From Nyssa sinensis (Eukaryota; Streptophyta; Magnoliopsida; Cornales; Nyssaceae), in assembly GCA_008638375.1 (NCBI GenBank), contig CM018048.1, positions 53,953,347 through 54,017,346 on the forward strand: a DNA stretch of 64,000 nucleotides, written 5' to 3'. The position numbers were made by a program, and so were the translations under genes. Below, piece by piece: positions 24,405-35,774 of the stretch. Numbering within the stretch: position 1 is the stretch's first letter; the number at the start of each line of letters is the position of its first letter. The notes under the pieces are model-generated. The model was not told where the DNA came from, searched no databases, and saw only the letters and a program-made list of their open reading frames with translations.

Positions 24405-25080
24405 TTCAATCCTTTTTTTTTTTTTTATCTATATCTATCAAAACAAAGCAAGAAAAAAATTAAAATTGTTGGAGAGAATCAAATTGCTTTATTTTTTAGA
24501 GCCCAAAAAAAAAATATTCAAAATGCACGATAAATAACCATTTCATGGACAACAAGAACCTTTCAAAAAGGGTTGTTAGCTCAGAGAGAGAGATAGAGAG
24601 GTGGTTAAAAATGGATGAGAGAAAATGAAATAGGGAGAGAGATTGAAGGAATTAAGAAGGAAGAGGTCCAAGGTTGAGATGGGATTTGATGGTTATTAGA
24701 TTTATAGAATTACAAGTGGCTTTATTGGGTTCTCTGGAGCCAGCCCATAACATCCCTTTAGAGTCACTATTCTACCGTTTTCAACTTCATGGGCCCTACT
24801 CCATGCCCAATATGACCAGATTTTTTAATTAAATAAAAACAAATTCAAACATAGCAATTTTGTCTTGTAAGTTCTTTCTCATCTTTGCCTTTCCAATGAC
24901 TAGCCAACCCAACTTGCATGCATACTATATATGGATATATAGGATTTAATTTCTTCGGTTTTATTTATCAAATTTTTTAATTATTTTTTGTCATTATTTT
25001 GTACGTGTGATAGAAAATAATTAAAAATAATATTTATTGCGGTGAGAATCTGACCTAAAATAAAATGATGAGAAAAAAAA
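24405..25080 (-). promoter_or_regulatory. Upstream region of the MADS gene (5' UTR and promoter, inferred)
   Basis: Immediately upstream of the ATG at 24404. It contains a polypyrimidine/polypurine stretch (GAGAGAGAGATAGAGAG on the plus strand, about 24582-24600) of the kind common in plant 5' leaders. I could not fix a transcription start or TATA box. The matching interval is missing from copy 2 beyond about 24573, so only copy 1 keeps this region. Confidence 0.4.
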
Positions 25081-26027
25081 ATTAGAAGTGGATAAGGTTT
25101 ATTTACGGCCGTGAATTTTCTATATTGAACATAACCTTGTTTCTTTGTCAAAGTAATTCTTAGAGCCGTGTTTATCTAGGGCCAATTCAAAAATAAAAAT
25201 GAGACGAAGATCAGGAATATGCCTTGCGTCCTTCAATACCGGGGTGCATCCAATATGGTGTGGTTGTATTTCTAAGTGGTCGTGTGTTTTGCATCCAAAC
25301 AAGTAGTATCAGAGTCATCAAATTTCCTAAAATCAAAACTCATCAAATTTCCTTTTGATCACACCAATCTGTAGCTCGCGTCGAGATGATCACAAGGACA
25401 TAAAGAACAACCCCAGCAGAGCCCACACGCGGCCTCACGTACTGAAAGAATGCATTGATGATAGCGAGTCGTAGGAATGTGTTACCGAGGACTGAAATGT
25501 ATTTTTGGAGTGATTGAAGAGTCCTAGAATGAATTGCGGCGGTGTGGTCGTGTTGCTTAAGAGTGGTGGATGAGGATGGTCTGTTGCAGCCCTGGCACAT
25601 GGACCGCTTTGTCCTCAGAGGCTGTGCTTGGACATATTTGAGGTTAGGCCCTTGCGTGGGAGGGGCGGGACTCCAAGCTCAACTTTGGTTCCAAAATTGG
25701 AGCCCAAGTGGAATTGATTCTAATTTAGGCATTGTTCCATTGTGATATTTTGGGCTGAACAATTCGGGTTTGGGCTAACTCATTCCAATATGAGGTGGCT
25801 CTGGTCCAATGCCAAGCTTTTATTATTTGTTAGAAAATGGTTTTAAAATTGAATCCCAATTTTACTCCAATGCAACTATAAACTCTCAAAGAATTGAATC
25901 ATATTTTGTAAAAAAAAAAAAACTTCTTCTAATTAAAAAAATAAAATAAAATTTCTTCCTAAAACAATTCTAACCGACCTAGTTTTTTTTTTTCGGGACT
26001 CCGCCCTTGCATTATTCTTACTAGGAA
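25081..26027. mobile_element. Degraded LTR-retrotransposon fragment, copy 1 only
   Basis: At 25303-25318 the sequence AGTAGTATCAGAGTCATC resembles a plant retrotransposon primer-binding site (complement of the initiator tRNA-Met 3' end, consensus TGGTATCAGAGC). The DNA on its left (25090-25300) would then be LTR and that on its right (25320-25750, noticeably GC-richer) internal leader. No Gag or Pol domain is readable. Absent from copy 2, either because it inserted later or because it was lost with the deletion that removed the MADS upstream region. Confidence 0.45.
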
Positions 26028-26409
26028 TATATGCATACGCACACATACATACTAGGAAACTTATGCTTAATAACCCTTATATCCAACAGGATAATATATA
26101 TAAAATAATTTAATAAATTATACTGATCTTTCTTAAGATTTATGATAATTACATTAATCTCTCTTGAGGTTTTTAAAATTACATTGATTTTTCTTACTTT
26201 ACCTCGCAATATACAAATACCTCTTTCCAGTTAATTTTTTTTCTTCAAAATGACAACCTTTTTTTTAAAGCGTATTTACACCAAAAACAACAAAAAGGAA
26301 AAGGAAAAGTGGAAGAAGAACACATGAAAGTTAAGAAAAATAACAAAACAAAGCTCTTTGAATTTGGTAGCCATAACAACCATTACATTATCAATTGTTC
26401 TAAAATGCT

Positions 26410-27240
26410 TGAGCTAAGGAATGAGAATGAGACTTTTTTTAAAAAAAAATCAGTAAAGCAAAGAGGAATTTTATTGATGAAACAAAGAATGTACAGGGGA
26501 TACAAATTAGAACATCAATAAAGGTGAAATGTTACAAGTATCATTACTACTACTAAGCCTCATCCTAACTAAGTTGACAGCAAACAAGAAGTCAATTATA
26601 TGCAAACACCAAACCAAATGGTAAAAAAAAAAACAAGAACAATGAGAGAAGAGAAAACTCCCAACAACCACTCAAATAATATTACAATATTCAGAAAACT
26701 AACAATCCTAAATTGTTTGAGCAGATAGAGCAACTCAAACACTCTTCAGCACCAACAGAAAAGACCAATGAAATAAACCACCAATTGCACCACCTGAAGG
26801 CAAGAAAGAAAAGACCAGCCAATAGCAAAATAAGAGAGCCAACCATACAAAATTAATTCAGTCTCCCCAAATAACTTGTTGCACAATGAAAATCAAGTCG
26901 TTGTATAAGTATGTTGTTTCCTTTCTCTTGGATTTCACCCAAAATGTAGCTTTTGTCTTGATCAAATTAGGAACCAAATCCCACTTAGGATGAACTTTGT
27001 TGAAAATGCATTGATTTCTTAGTTTCTACACTGACCAAAAGATTGCAAAAGGAAAAGCTTCTCAGATTATTTTCTTTAAGTTTTTTAACCTATAGTTTTG
27101 CCGACAATCAAAAATACTATTTGATAGAATTTGGGGAGAACCCAATATCTCTAAAAATCAGAACTCTAATAATATGTTAGATCAACTTTTGCTCAAAAAA
27201 TTTAAACTCTTTTAGAAAAAGTGAACTAATAATATATATC
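26410..27240 (-). mobile_element. LINE-like 3' region (copy 1)
   Basis: Begins on the plus strand with the L1-tail signature AAGAGGAATTTTATTGATGAAAC and continues with a long stretch lacking host-gene features. Its duplicate is at 39690-40490. The minus-strand coding content is too decayed to name a domain, so the class assignment rests on the tail only. Confidence 0.45.
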
Positions 27241-27804
27241 AAACTATTTAACATTCACCCTTCCTTTGTCATAAGAGCCACTGTTAGTGGCCTAACCAAA
27301 ATTAGCTAATTAAAGAGAACAGTAAAGAAATAAAACAACCAGCTTGCACCCTTTCAAACTGCATTCCATGGATCATTCTTTGTAGAGTAATGTTACATAC
27401 AATTAAAAATTCACCGAATTTATACATCTACTAACATAAATTACTATAATTTTTCTTTAAACCTAAATAAAAAATTAAATTTTGTTCATTAATTTTTAAA
27501 ATACTTTTAACACATTAGCAGGTGAACAAAAATAAATAATTAAAACCAGTATATGAAACATATCTCATCTTCGTATTGTGGGGGGGGGGGGGGGGGGGCA
27601 TGAAGTTCTATATGCCCTTGGAAGGAAAAATACAGACTGAAATATTATTACAAAGCTGTAGATGTCCATCAACACCATTATGAATTTATGATCAAACCCA
27701 TCAACAAAACCCTTACAAGCCCATTCTTCATATTTGCATTTTCCATTAAGTGTACATAACTAAGTGGTAATTAACTTTGCACTTTACAGTGGTGGGATTA
27801 TCAT
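27241..27804. other. 3' flank of HIPP copy 1
   Basis: AT-rich flank between the LINE-like block and the HIPP stop codon, holding the poly-G tract at 27580-27598. The part nearest the stop is likely 3' UTR. Nothing else recognised. Confidence 0.5.
27580..27598 (+). repeat. Poly-G tract, 19 bases (copy 1)
   Basis: An uninterrupted run of 19 G, about 0.2 kb beyond the HIPP stop codon; in a minus-strand transcript it would be a C run. The duplicate at 40827-40850 has 24 G. Homopolymers of this kind are unstable and sequencing may misreport their length. Confidence 0.9.
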
Positions 27805-28437
27805 CTACATGATAGAGCAAGCATTTGGATTTTCATCACTGAACATGGTGGTATACTGCTCTTCTACTGTGCTCAAAGTAGCAATGGCAGTGTCCTCAGT
27901 AACCCTGACATAACCAGGAGGTGCCTTCTTGTCATAAACCTGAGTAACATAAGGATGAGCCACCAAATTGTATGGAACATAAGGCCAAAGCTCTGCCTTT
28001 TTCCCAGTTGACTGAGCCTTCTTCAGCACTTTTTTGGGCTCAACAAATCCAGTTACAGACACTTTCTGTTGCTTCAAGTTCACATCCACTGATTTCACTC
28101 CTGCTCAAGACAAAAGAATTAAAAACTTAATGTTACTAGTCTTTTTTGCTAAACAATTTCTCTCTTTCTATCTCTAGAATAAAGACAACCTATAGGTTAC
28201 TCAAAGCTACAAGGAAAGAGATCAGCATAAGACAAAAAGCAACCAAGAGAAGAAATTAGAGAAGGAAAAATCAATAGTACCTTTGAGTGAAGAGAGTGCA
28301 TTCTTGACTTTAAGTTTACAACCTTCACAGTCGATCCTGACTTTGAGGTCTACAGTTTGTATTTGCTTCTTTTTCTTGCCTTTCTTGGCCCCACTTAGTA
28401 ATTCAGAGAAATAATCTAAAGTGCCTGCAACTCCCAT
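27805..28437 (-). CDS. Heavy-metal-associated isoprenylated plant protein, copy 1
   Basis: Two exons, 28281-28437 and 27805-28100, giving 150 residues. Residues 27-70 form a heavy-metal-associated (HMA) domain with the metal-binding DCEGC motif (C37 and C40), preceded by a lysine-rich stretch (KKGKKKK). After the HMA fold comes the family-typical WPYVPYNLVAHPYV (residues 91-104) and a C-terminal CaaX box, CSIM, for prenylation, which would anchor it to membranes. Length and layout match the HIPP20-24 group of plant metallochaperone-like proteins, implicated in cadmium/zinc handling and stress (family knowledge). The splice is GT-AG with phase kept. Compared with copy 2 it differs at residues 8, 26, 30, 35 and 105, and has I instead of the usual M before DCxxC. 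Its coding sequence looks intact, but about 0.7 kb of upstream DNA present in copy 2 is missing starting about 150 bp before the ATG. Confidence 0.93.
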
Positions 28438-29040
28438 TTTCTCTTCTTCTTCTTCTAATCACAGAGCAAAACCAATTACAACTTAAACAACTAATACAAA
28501 AGCTTCAAGGTAAGCTTGAGGCTTGATGGACTCTGGCTGCAGAAAGAAACAAAGCCGATGACAAGTTCTCCCTCTGCAATCACAAGTGGAGAGGTGTTTT
28601 AGAATATCTTGATGGCACCTGGTTGGAGAGGTGTTGAACGGTTGATTTGAGGCCACGTAGCAGTAAAAAAATTGAAGCTGGTAGTAGCTTGCAGCACTTA
28701 AAATGCCAGGGTTTGTCCATTAGTGGATTGTTTGGTTGATTGGGCGGTGCGACTGTAGAAAAAAAAGAGAGATTAATTGGAAAAAAAAAAAGAGACGACA
28801 AACAGGTTTGGCTACTGAGACAGATGGCAGCAATTTAGTAGATGAGAGTATTTTAAGAGCACCAGCTTTCTGTGCTTAAAATTCTTCTTTTCTTGTACCT
28901 ACCTTTTCTGGATTCAAAATCTCCCAAAATGCCACGACTATGAAAGGGTCTAAAGAGATGTTACCAATAAGAATACAATGATTTGCATGTTGGAATGTGT
29001 ACGTGTAGATAAGCATTTGGAGTTAAGGATTTCTTGACAG
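28438..29040 (-). promoter_or_regulatory. Upstream region of HIPP copy 1, rearranged
   Basis: The first 145 bp upstream matches copy 2 (including a CT-rich leader). At 28587 the match breaks: TGGAGAGGTGTT (28587-28598) replaces 0.7 kb present in copy 2, and colinearity resumes at TTTTAGAATATC. The same 12 bases occur at 28624-28635, so the insertion looks templated from nearby. I cannot locate a transcription start. Confidence 0.55.
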
Positions 29041-30235
29041 AAATTCATTAATCATTGAGCTAAGAAGAATAGGGTTCACGTATTCTTTGGGTCCACATGA
29101 AACACATAGGCAGGTGCATCCACTGCTGTAAGGCCATTTAGAACATTGAGAAGATATTTTTAAGAGTGGCGTGAGACTTGTGATGTGGAATGGGATTCCT
29201 ACTACGAGAAATGCAACTTGAACAAGATTTTAAATACGAGGGATGAGTATGGAACAGAATTCTTAAAAGTTGACTCTCTCAAGTAGTAGATGAGAAATTA
29301 TTATCCTTTTTAACGTGCTGGTTAAGGGCATTTATAGTGGTCAGTCCCTAGGCCTCATGTGAGTTTTAGGTTTCCTGTGTCCCACTAATGTCCAAAATAA
29401 GAGAAAGTTTGAGGAATATGTTAGTTTTAGAAGATCTAGGAAGCTTCACGCATAAGATGCACGAGACTAGTTGAAGAATCCGTTACTTTAACCACCATGT
29501 CACAAGACCCTGAGTATTTCGAACATGGGAGAACATGGCGTGAAAATTATACCATGTCCATGTACCAGGCTTCAGGCGCCTCCCGAGAATTTCTCTCAAA
29601 TCTTACAGTAACCTATTTAGAAAGGGTGAGTTGAACAAATTTTGAAGACTTTATGAAGTTTTACGAGTTACCCTCGTTCATGAGGGGGAGCATTAACATG
29701 GTTCTCCTTACTCATGAACATGAAATAATTGGGAGATAATTATATTTCTGCAAACCTTCGCACTCTTGGAAGTCTCATGTCACTTGAAATTTTCGTGCTT
29801 GTGCAAGTGGTGGTTCCAACCGTTCAACTTGTCGCATGGGCCAAGTTGAACGATTTCCATGTGAAAGAGGAAGGTGAACAATTATTCTTACATGAGGCAA
29901 GTTGAACAACTTCCACGTGGGAGTGGAAGTTGAATAATTATTGCTGTGTAAACCAAGTAAAACAACTTCCATGTGAGAGAGGAAGCTGAATAGTTATTGC
30001 TACGTGAACCAAGTTGAATAACTTTCTATGTGAAAGATGAAGTTGAACGATTATTGTCATATGAGCCAAGTTGAACGGTGTCCACGTGTGAGAGGAAACT
30101 AACGTGGGACCTAATACTTGCAATTATTACTCAAAAGTTTATGCTTAAATTGTTAGTAGTAAACTTATGCTATTCTTTAGATATCAATCAAATTTCTTAC
30201 ACCTAACCAATATGAGATAAAGGTATTACAGTAAA
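29041..30235. repeat. Retroelement-like region with a 56-bp minisatellite (copy 1)
   Basis: Present also in copy 2 (43640-45115). It includes minus-strand LTR-style wording (CACTATAAATGCC near 29337) and ends near 30235 with wording common at LTR ends (ATGAGATAAAGGTATTACA). Embedded at about 29837-30095 is a tandem array of four and a half units of 56-57 bp, each beginning CAAGTTGAAC and containing TTCCAxGTG and GAGGAAGxTGAA. No coding domain. The class of the host element is uncertain; the array is clear. Confidence 0.6.
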
Positions 30236-31615
30236 AGTTCGCTTAGAGGAGTTTTAAATTTTGGAGAATATATTCTAAAGAATTGATTGTTGAGAAGTGA
30301 ATTCTAAAAAATATAATCAATTTATTATTTCATAAAATTTATGTAAAAATAATTCTAATTATTTTTACCCTTTATATTATATATATTAAAAAATGTGTAA
30401 GTAGTTGGTCCAGAAATAAAAATTATAAAAAATCAACAAATTTTCAGAAACTTGATGTTATAGTTTCTTCAAACTATGATTTTACTTGGGTGTCATAAAA
30501 TTCCGTTCTAAAAATACGATCAAAATATCTCAAAAAGTTAATTTTACTCTTTTCTGTACATCAAAGTCCATGGTTGGACAAACTCTTAAATATGGATAAT
30601 AATCAATCTTTTCGTATTATATCTACACAAGTAATATTATCGTCAAACATAAAATTTAAAAATTTAGAATCTAATTAACGTGTGAATTATATGAGCCAAT
30701 CAAATTACAAATTTTTAAATTTTACAACTAACGACACACTCTTCGTACCCACACACACAAACGCACGTATTGCACGATAACTTGTTGAAGAATTATAGAA
30801 AGTAACAATGGAGGACAAGAATTGGCCACTACTGATATGTAGCTTTCCTGGTGCTTATCAAAAATAATACCATATCTAAGGTTTAAGGAGAAGGCCCACA
30901 AGACCGAACGCACTTGTCACCCTCGTAGTCGTACACAGATGCAACAGATTGCAACACCACCACCGTTGCTGTCAACATCTCTACCCTCAATGCAGGGCAC
31001 AAAACAGCAAGATTTTTCAAGATCCTCAGCAATCTTAGGTGAGATGTCGGTGCATATAATTATAATTATTCAACTTTGTGAAAAATTCTTGAATGGGTAA
31101 AGTAACGTAGCAACATGTCTTTTTAATAATATTTTAGATATAATATATATGATAAAATATAATTAAAATGACACATTATCACGTAATATATCAGACTTTT
31201 GAAAAAATATCTCCAATTTTGTGAATAATATAAAAAGAAATCATTATTTAATAATCTTTACAAATAGATCAACTGAATTAATAGTACCTCTCATAAAACG
31301 AAAGTCATGAGTTAAAGTCTCATTCCTTTTATTAGAAAAATATAAACATTACTTTTATTCAATTTTTGAATTACTTTTCAAGATTCATATTTAAGAAGTT
31401 TTTAGTTTGTGTAAAATCAATTATGTTTGATTTTAATATAATATGTTAAAATGTTAGGTTGATTGATTGATTGTAATTTATATATTATAATACTTCATGT
31501 TTCTTTAATGAAAAAACAAAATAGGATAGATCAAATGAAAAACAAATAAATTATTTCAAAAACTAAAAAAATAAATCAACTAGGATGCAAAAATAAATCA
31601 ACAGTCCTCTCTCTC

Positions 31616-31656
<41 letters not shown>

Positions 31657-32244
31657 ATTAAGGAGGAGAAAAAAACCATTAGAAACTTCTTGATAGGGGT
31701 TGTTGCTGAGTCATATTTGTATTAGGTTGAGGATTATAGGTAAGATTGGCACTCCACTCATGCTCGGAGCTCGATCGAAGGTCAAGACATGTGGTCTGAT
31801 GGAAAAACAGAAGCCAGAGAAAAGATTATATAATTTTTATGTTGATAATTCTTTTTAAAAAAATTGTAATTTAAAAGACTAATGGCTGTTGAATTTAGTT
31901 GAATTGTATTAACTACGTTGTTCTTAAATTAAAGACTTATCAAACATTACAAACAATCCAAGATAATATTATCATACATATCATGCACTACATTTTAGAT
32001 ATGTGACTTTAAGATTATAGAAGTTTAGAATTAAATTCGAATGTTTAGAATGATCATTAGTGAAATTTAATTTTAATTATTTGTTAGATTTGACCTCTAG
32101 AAGTCATTAAAATTATTTCTAAACTTATTTTTAATGAATGACCCAAAAGTACAAGAAATAATAGGCTTTCCGTCGTGTTGTATTTATTTTATTTAACTTG
32201 ATGAATTCATAATCTTAATAATTTAACAACAGATATTTTTATTT
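30236..32244. other. Intergenic within copy 1
   Basis: No gene. (AT)n tract at about 31617-31651, longer in copy 2 and there preceded by a (CA)n/(TG)n palindromic stretch. The remainder is AT-rich, colinear with 45120-47160. Confidence 0.5.
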
Positions 32245-32520
32245 TTATTTTTTTTTTAATTTTTGGATAAGAGAGAAACAAAAGAAGGTCAAGACACTAA
32301 GACAATATCTGAAGGGAAACAACTAAAATATCAACAAGCATTAGAAGATAGATGCCTAGGAAAGCTCTGTCCTTGAGCACTTGTGTCTATGATTGTTTGA
32401 CTCCCATATTCCCTAGAAAATCTGTGCAAGCATTTTCCTTATGGGAGAAGACGCAAGTATGGAGCTTCTCGTCGTAGGCCTTACAATCATCATCAACTAG
32501 TGACGAGGGTTTCTTAGATT
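32245..32520 (-). pseudogene. LINE RNase H C-terminal fragment (copy 1)
   Basis: Minus-strand reading gives HTCVFSHKENACTDFLGNMGV, the conserved C-terminal helix region of the RNase H found in plant L1 elements (typical form H..REGN..AD.LA..G), followed by an A-rich tail seen as the T run at 32245-32258. Interrupted, non-functional; its duplicate is at 47165-47465. Confidence 0.7.
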
Positions 32521-32961
32521 GTAAATCAGTTTAAGATATTAAATTAATTTATTTTATGTCCCTTCCTTATTAATTAAATTAAAAAATTAATATAAATTAT
32601 TCCACACTATTGATGAATGATTATGTTCCTAATTTTTATATTATTTGAAGTTTAACGTTACCCTCACGAATGCTAAAAACTACACTGAAATACCTATGTA
32701 AATCATTGGGATCAATGGTTCAAAAACTGTTGAATAATTTCGACACAAAAAGTCACTCTTTAGCAGAAAGAACAAGTGTCCGCCACAAGTTCAAAGATGT
32801 TGAGCCCACATCCAATAATGCAATATTTCTTAATATAATCCAGTTTAACTTATACCAGCACCACATTTAGCTGTCTTTTCAAGCGTTATCACATTTTGGA
32901 TACCACGAGATTGCAGGAATTGTATTAGCATGAACAAGGCACACTTTTCACTATCTATCTT

Positions 32962-33009
<48 letters not shown>

Positions 33010-33328
33010 CCTGTACTCGATAAGAACAATAAAATTAGTCCTTGTTATCACAGTAATTAGATCGCTAAATCTCCTTTGGTTTGCACCAGTTCTTAGCATA
33101 AAATTTAGTGTTTTTTTAGTTCCAAGAAAGATCTAATAATAATGTCAACATATTACAGCTGAAAAAATAAGCAACTATACTATATATAGTAATACTATCA
33201 AAGTAAATATATTTACCAAGAGAAGAGGTACTGTAGACCCAAAGTACAAAGTCACCTAAAAAAATTAAATTACTAAAAAGCCAACCCCAATCAATACAAT
33301 GACCTAGAGACAAAAAGTAAAACTCCCT
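32521..33328. other. Right part of copy 1, no gene recognised
   Basis: AT-rich with an (AT)n tract at about 32965-33006. An open frame at 32670-32870 is kept nearly unchanged in copy 2 (47602-47802), but that reflects the young duplication and no family is recognised. Confidence 0.45.
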
Positions 33329-34938
33329 CGTTAGAATATGTCCCACGTGAAAGGGTAATATAGACATTATTTGGACTTAATGAAATTAGGTATTTATTGA
33401 CTTTGGAAGAGTTACGCATGGTTACTTAATTAGTAAGATATAATAGGAGAAGTATTTTTCTATTTATCTACTTTTATGGGGAGTAGGATTAGGATTTTTT
33501 TTTTATTTTAAGTAGGAATTGTCCTCTCTCTACCCATATATAATTCTAACCAGGATTTCTCATAACATTCTGGCGTACGGAAAGAAAAGGGGTTAAGCGA
33601 AAGAAACAATTTTTACAGGCTTTCTTTGAAGGTGATTTTTTATGGCAGATTTCGGTATGTAATTTATTTATTTTATTTCTGCATCAAAGATGATTATGTG
33701 ATTGTCATAATAGTTGAAGATTTTTATTTAATAAATTAAATTTTATATGTGTTATCAGAGCAAGGTTGAAACTATCATGATTTTTTTTTTAATATTGAGA
33801 TTGATTTCATTAATATTTTTATGATCTTATATTTAATTACTGCCGCCGCCACTGTCCGTCGGCAACGACGATTCTACCTATGCGGTGGTATTATGCCAGC
33901 AAGAAGAGAAATTGTCACGGTTGATTCATACGTAAGTGATGGGTTACAATTGCCTGGTTTGTTAATATAAAGCTTTGTCACGTTTTTCGAGACAAACAAA
34001 TTTATTCTCTTTATAATTTTATTATGCAAACAAACTGGTCATGCTGGTGGCTGGCCATCTAAAACTCTGCCCTGTATGCTTTACTCACACAATCAAGAAA
34101 GAAGTTTCATGTAATTTTATATAGCTATAAGTCCTTCCATTGTTGCAGTGCTTATTCGCAAATATTTGTTGCATTGACGTATACATGGAACGATTTAAAA
34201 AAAAAAAAAAAAATTAAGGTTATGATTTATTAAATTGATGTGATAAAAAAAAAAAAAAATCTGTTGAGATAGATGTGGATGGTAGGACTTTGGCATTGAT
34301 TTGTGTGGCGTCATGATTGTATAGTAATTGCACACGCAACCTCTGGTAAGTTATATTATGGTAATTTACTTGGTAAATTATTAATGGCCGAATTATGTTA
34401 TGGCCGGAGTCCTAGGTATTTATGGTTTGATTATTGCTGTTATCATCAGTACAGGAACAAACCCCAAGGCCAAATCATATTACCTTTTTGATGATTATGC
34501 CCATCTCTCATCTGGTCTCGCTTGACAGAATTTTTGCATGAATATTGAATTCATTGTTCAATATTGCTTGTCTCCACTTATGATGTTAAGGTTATCTATT
34601 TTCTGTCATGGGCAAGTAAATTAGTAATGGTGGCTACGTTATGGACTCACTTGTATTGAGTTAATAATTATATTTATACATGCATGGATTAAACTGTCAT
34701 GGGCTGAATTTTGCATGTAATTAAAGAAAATTAAAAGATTATTTTATTTATTTATTTATTTTTTGCTTGGTTATTTATCAATCAATATTTATATTATGGT
34801 TAGCTTGTTGTCACCAAAGTGATCTTGCTAAGAAAAATTATAAATATTGAATTAAATTATGACTTTACAAAATAATTATGGAATGATTATTTGATTATTA
34901 TGGTTTGACCCAAAGGTGCACCAACTTTCAAATAGTCA
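33329..34938 (+). mobile_element. LTR-retrotransposon fragment at the duplication junction
   Basis: Starts exactly where copy 1 stops. The first bases, CGTTAGAATATGTCCCACG, fit an LTR start with one change (TG to CG). At 33752-33763 TGTTATCAGAGC resembles the tRNA-Met primer-binding site (TGGTATCAGAGC), so 33329-33751 would be a 5' LTR and the rest leader/internal DNA. No Gag or Pol domain and no 3' LTR remain: the element is cut off at 34938, where a 20-bp filler and copy 2 begin. Copia or gypsy class cannot be assigned from this piece. Confidence 0.6.
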
Positions 34939-35149
34939 TTATCACATTTTGGATACCAGTTTAACATGATTTTTGTTCAGTTCTAACACCATAGATATTA
35001 TCCACAAACTATATGCCAAACACCCAATAAACCAGATACATTTTTCTAACATTGAAAAATGGGAAGAAAAAAAAACATTTATATAGTAGCATCGTGTTAT
35101 ATTATAGTTTGAATATCATCATAAATTTTATAAAAATAACAAATTACAA

Positions 35150-35520
35150 TATCATCTCACTTGCAAAATTCGTTTAACAGCTTGCAAGTAAGATTGATGT
35201 GGAATCTCCATAAATCTGCTTACCAATTCAATACCAAACACAATATTTGACATAATAGAAGTTAAAATCTTAAATTTTTCACCAACCTTTTTCACTAATT
35301 TCAATCTCTCTTTAACTGGAATCAAAATTAAATTGGACTTGTCCATCTTAAACATTTTCAAAATGTCACCAACATACTTTTTCCGATAAAAATTTGGGGT
35401 TGTTTTGGAGAGTTCTTTTCTTTTCTTTTTCTTTTTTTCTTTTTTTTGGTTGCTTCCTGCATTTACGTCTATAAAAAAACTCAAAAAATGTATAGTGTTC
35501 TTTCTCAAATACATTTTTAT
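35150..35520 (-). pseudogene. Copia RT fragment, duplicate of the intronic copy
   Basis: Minus-strand open frame with [20 protein letters not shown] and NIVFGIELVSRFMEI, then AVKRILQVR. Same element as at 18290-18800, with a further internal deletion of the VNSTYFKKL part that brings the two segments into one 120-codon frame. The open frame is a by-product and not a gene. Confidence 0.75.
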
Positions 35521-35774
35521 GAGTTTGGAGAAGCTCTCCCAAAAAATCGGGTTTTCAACTAGTTACATTTGGATTTAACAAATATTGATAAGATCTAATC
35601 TCTATGTATACCCACCCATATTGCTAAGCATAATGGGCTTTAGGGCCTAGGCCTGCTCATCTTTCATCTTGGGCTGGAGTGTTGTAAGCCATATACTAAG
35701 TCCATCGTTTATTATAATGATCCTCACACAGAGCTGCTAAATAATATGATTTGCGCTGGAAGTAAGATGATAAC

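Larger units (their letters stand above)
18099..33328. repeat. Segmental tandem duplication, copy 1
   Basis: Colinear with 34961-48254 in the same orientation, with long stretches differing only at scattered bases and indels. The left edge lies where TTAACATGATTTTTGTTCAG begins (18099 matching 34961). The right edge is the end of AAAGTAAAACTCCCT (33328 matching 48254). Relative to copy 2, copy 1 has extra DNA at about 21748-24290 and 24573-26027 and lacks about 0.47 kb (matching 39040-39500), 0.7 kb (41834-42545), 0.67 kb (42970-43635) and about 0.27 kb (43765-44035). Contents: MADS exons 1-11, one HIPP gene, old LINE and LTR fragments. Confidence 0.93.

Noticed and set aside
32670..32870. 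Open frame conserved between the duplicates (also 47602-47802)
   Set aside because: Conservation follows from the recent duplication; no domain or codon pattern supports a gene.
35152..35514. 120-codon open frame in copy 2
   Set aside because: It is a deletion-fused piece of a copia reverse transcriptase, broken by stops in copy 1, not a host gene.
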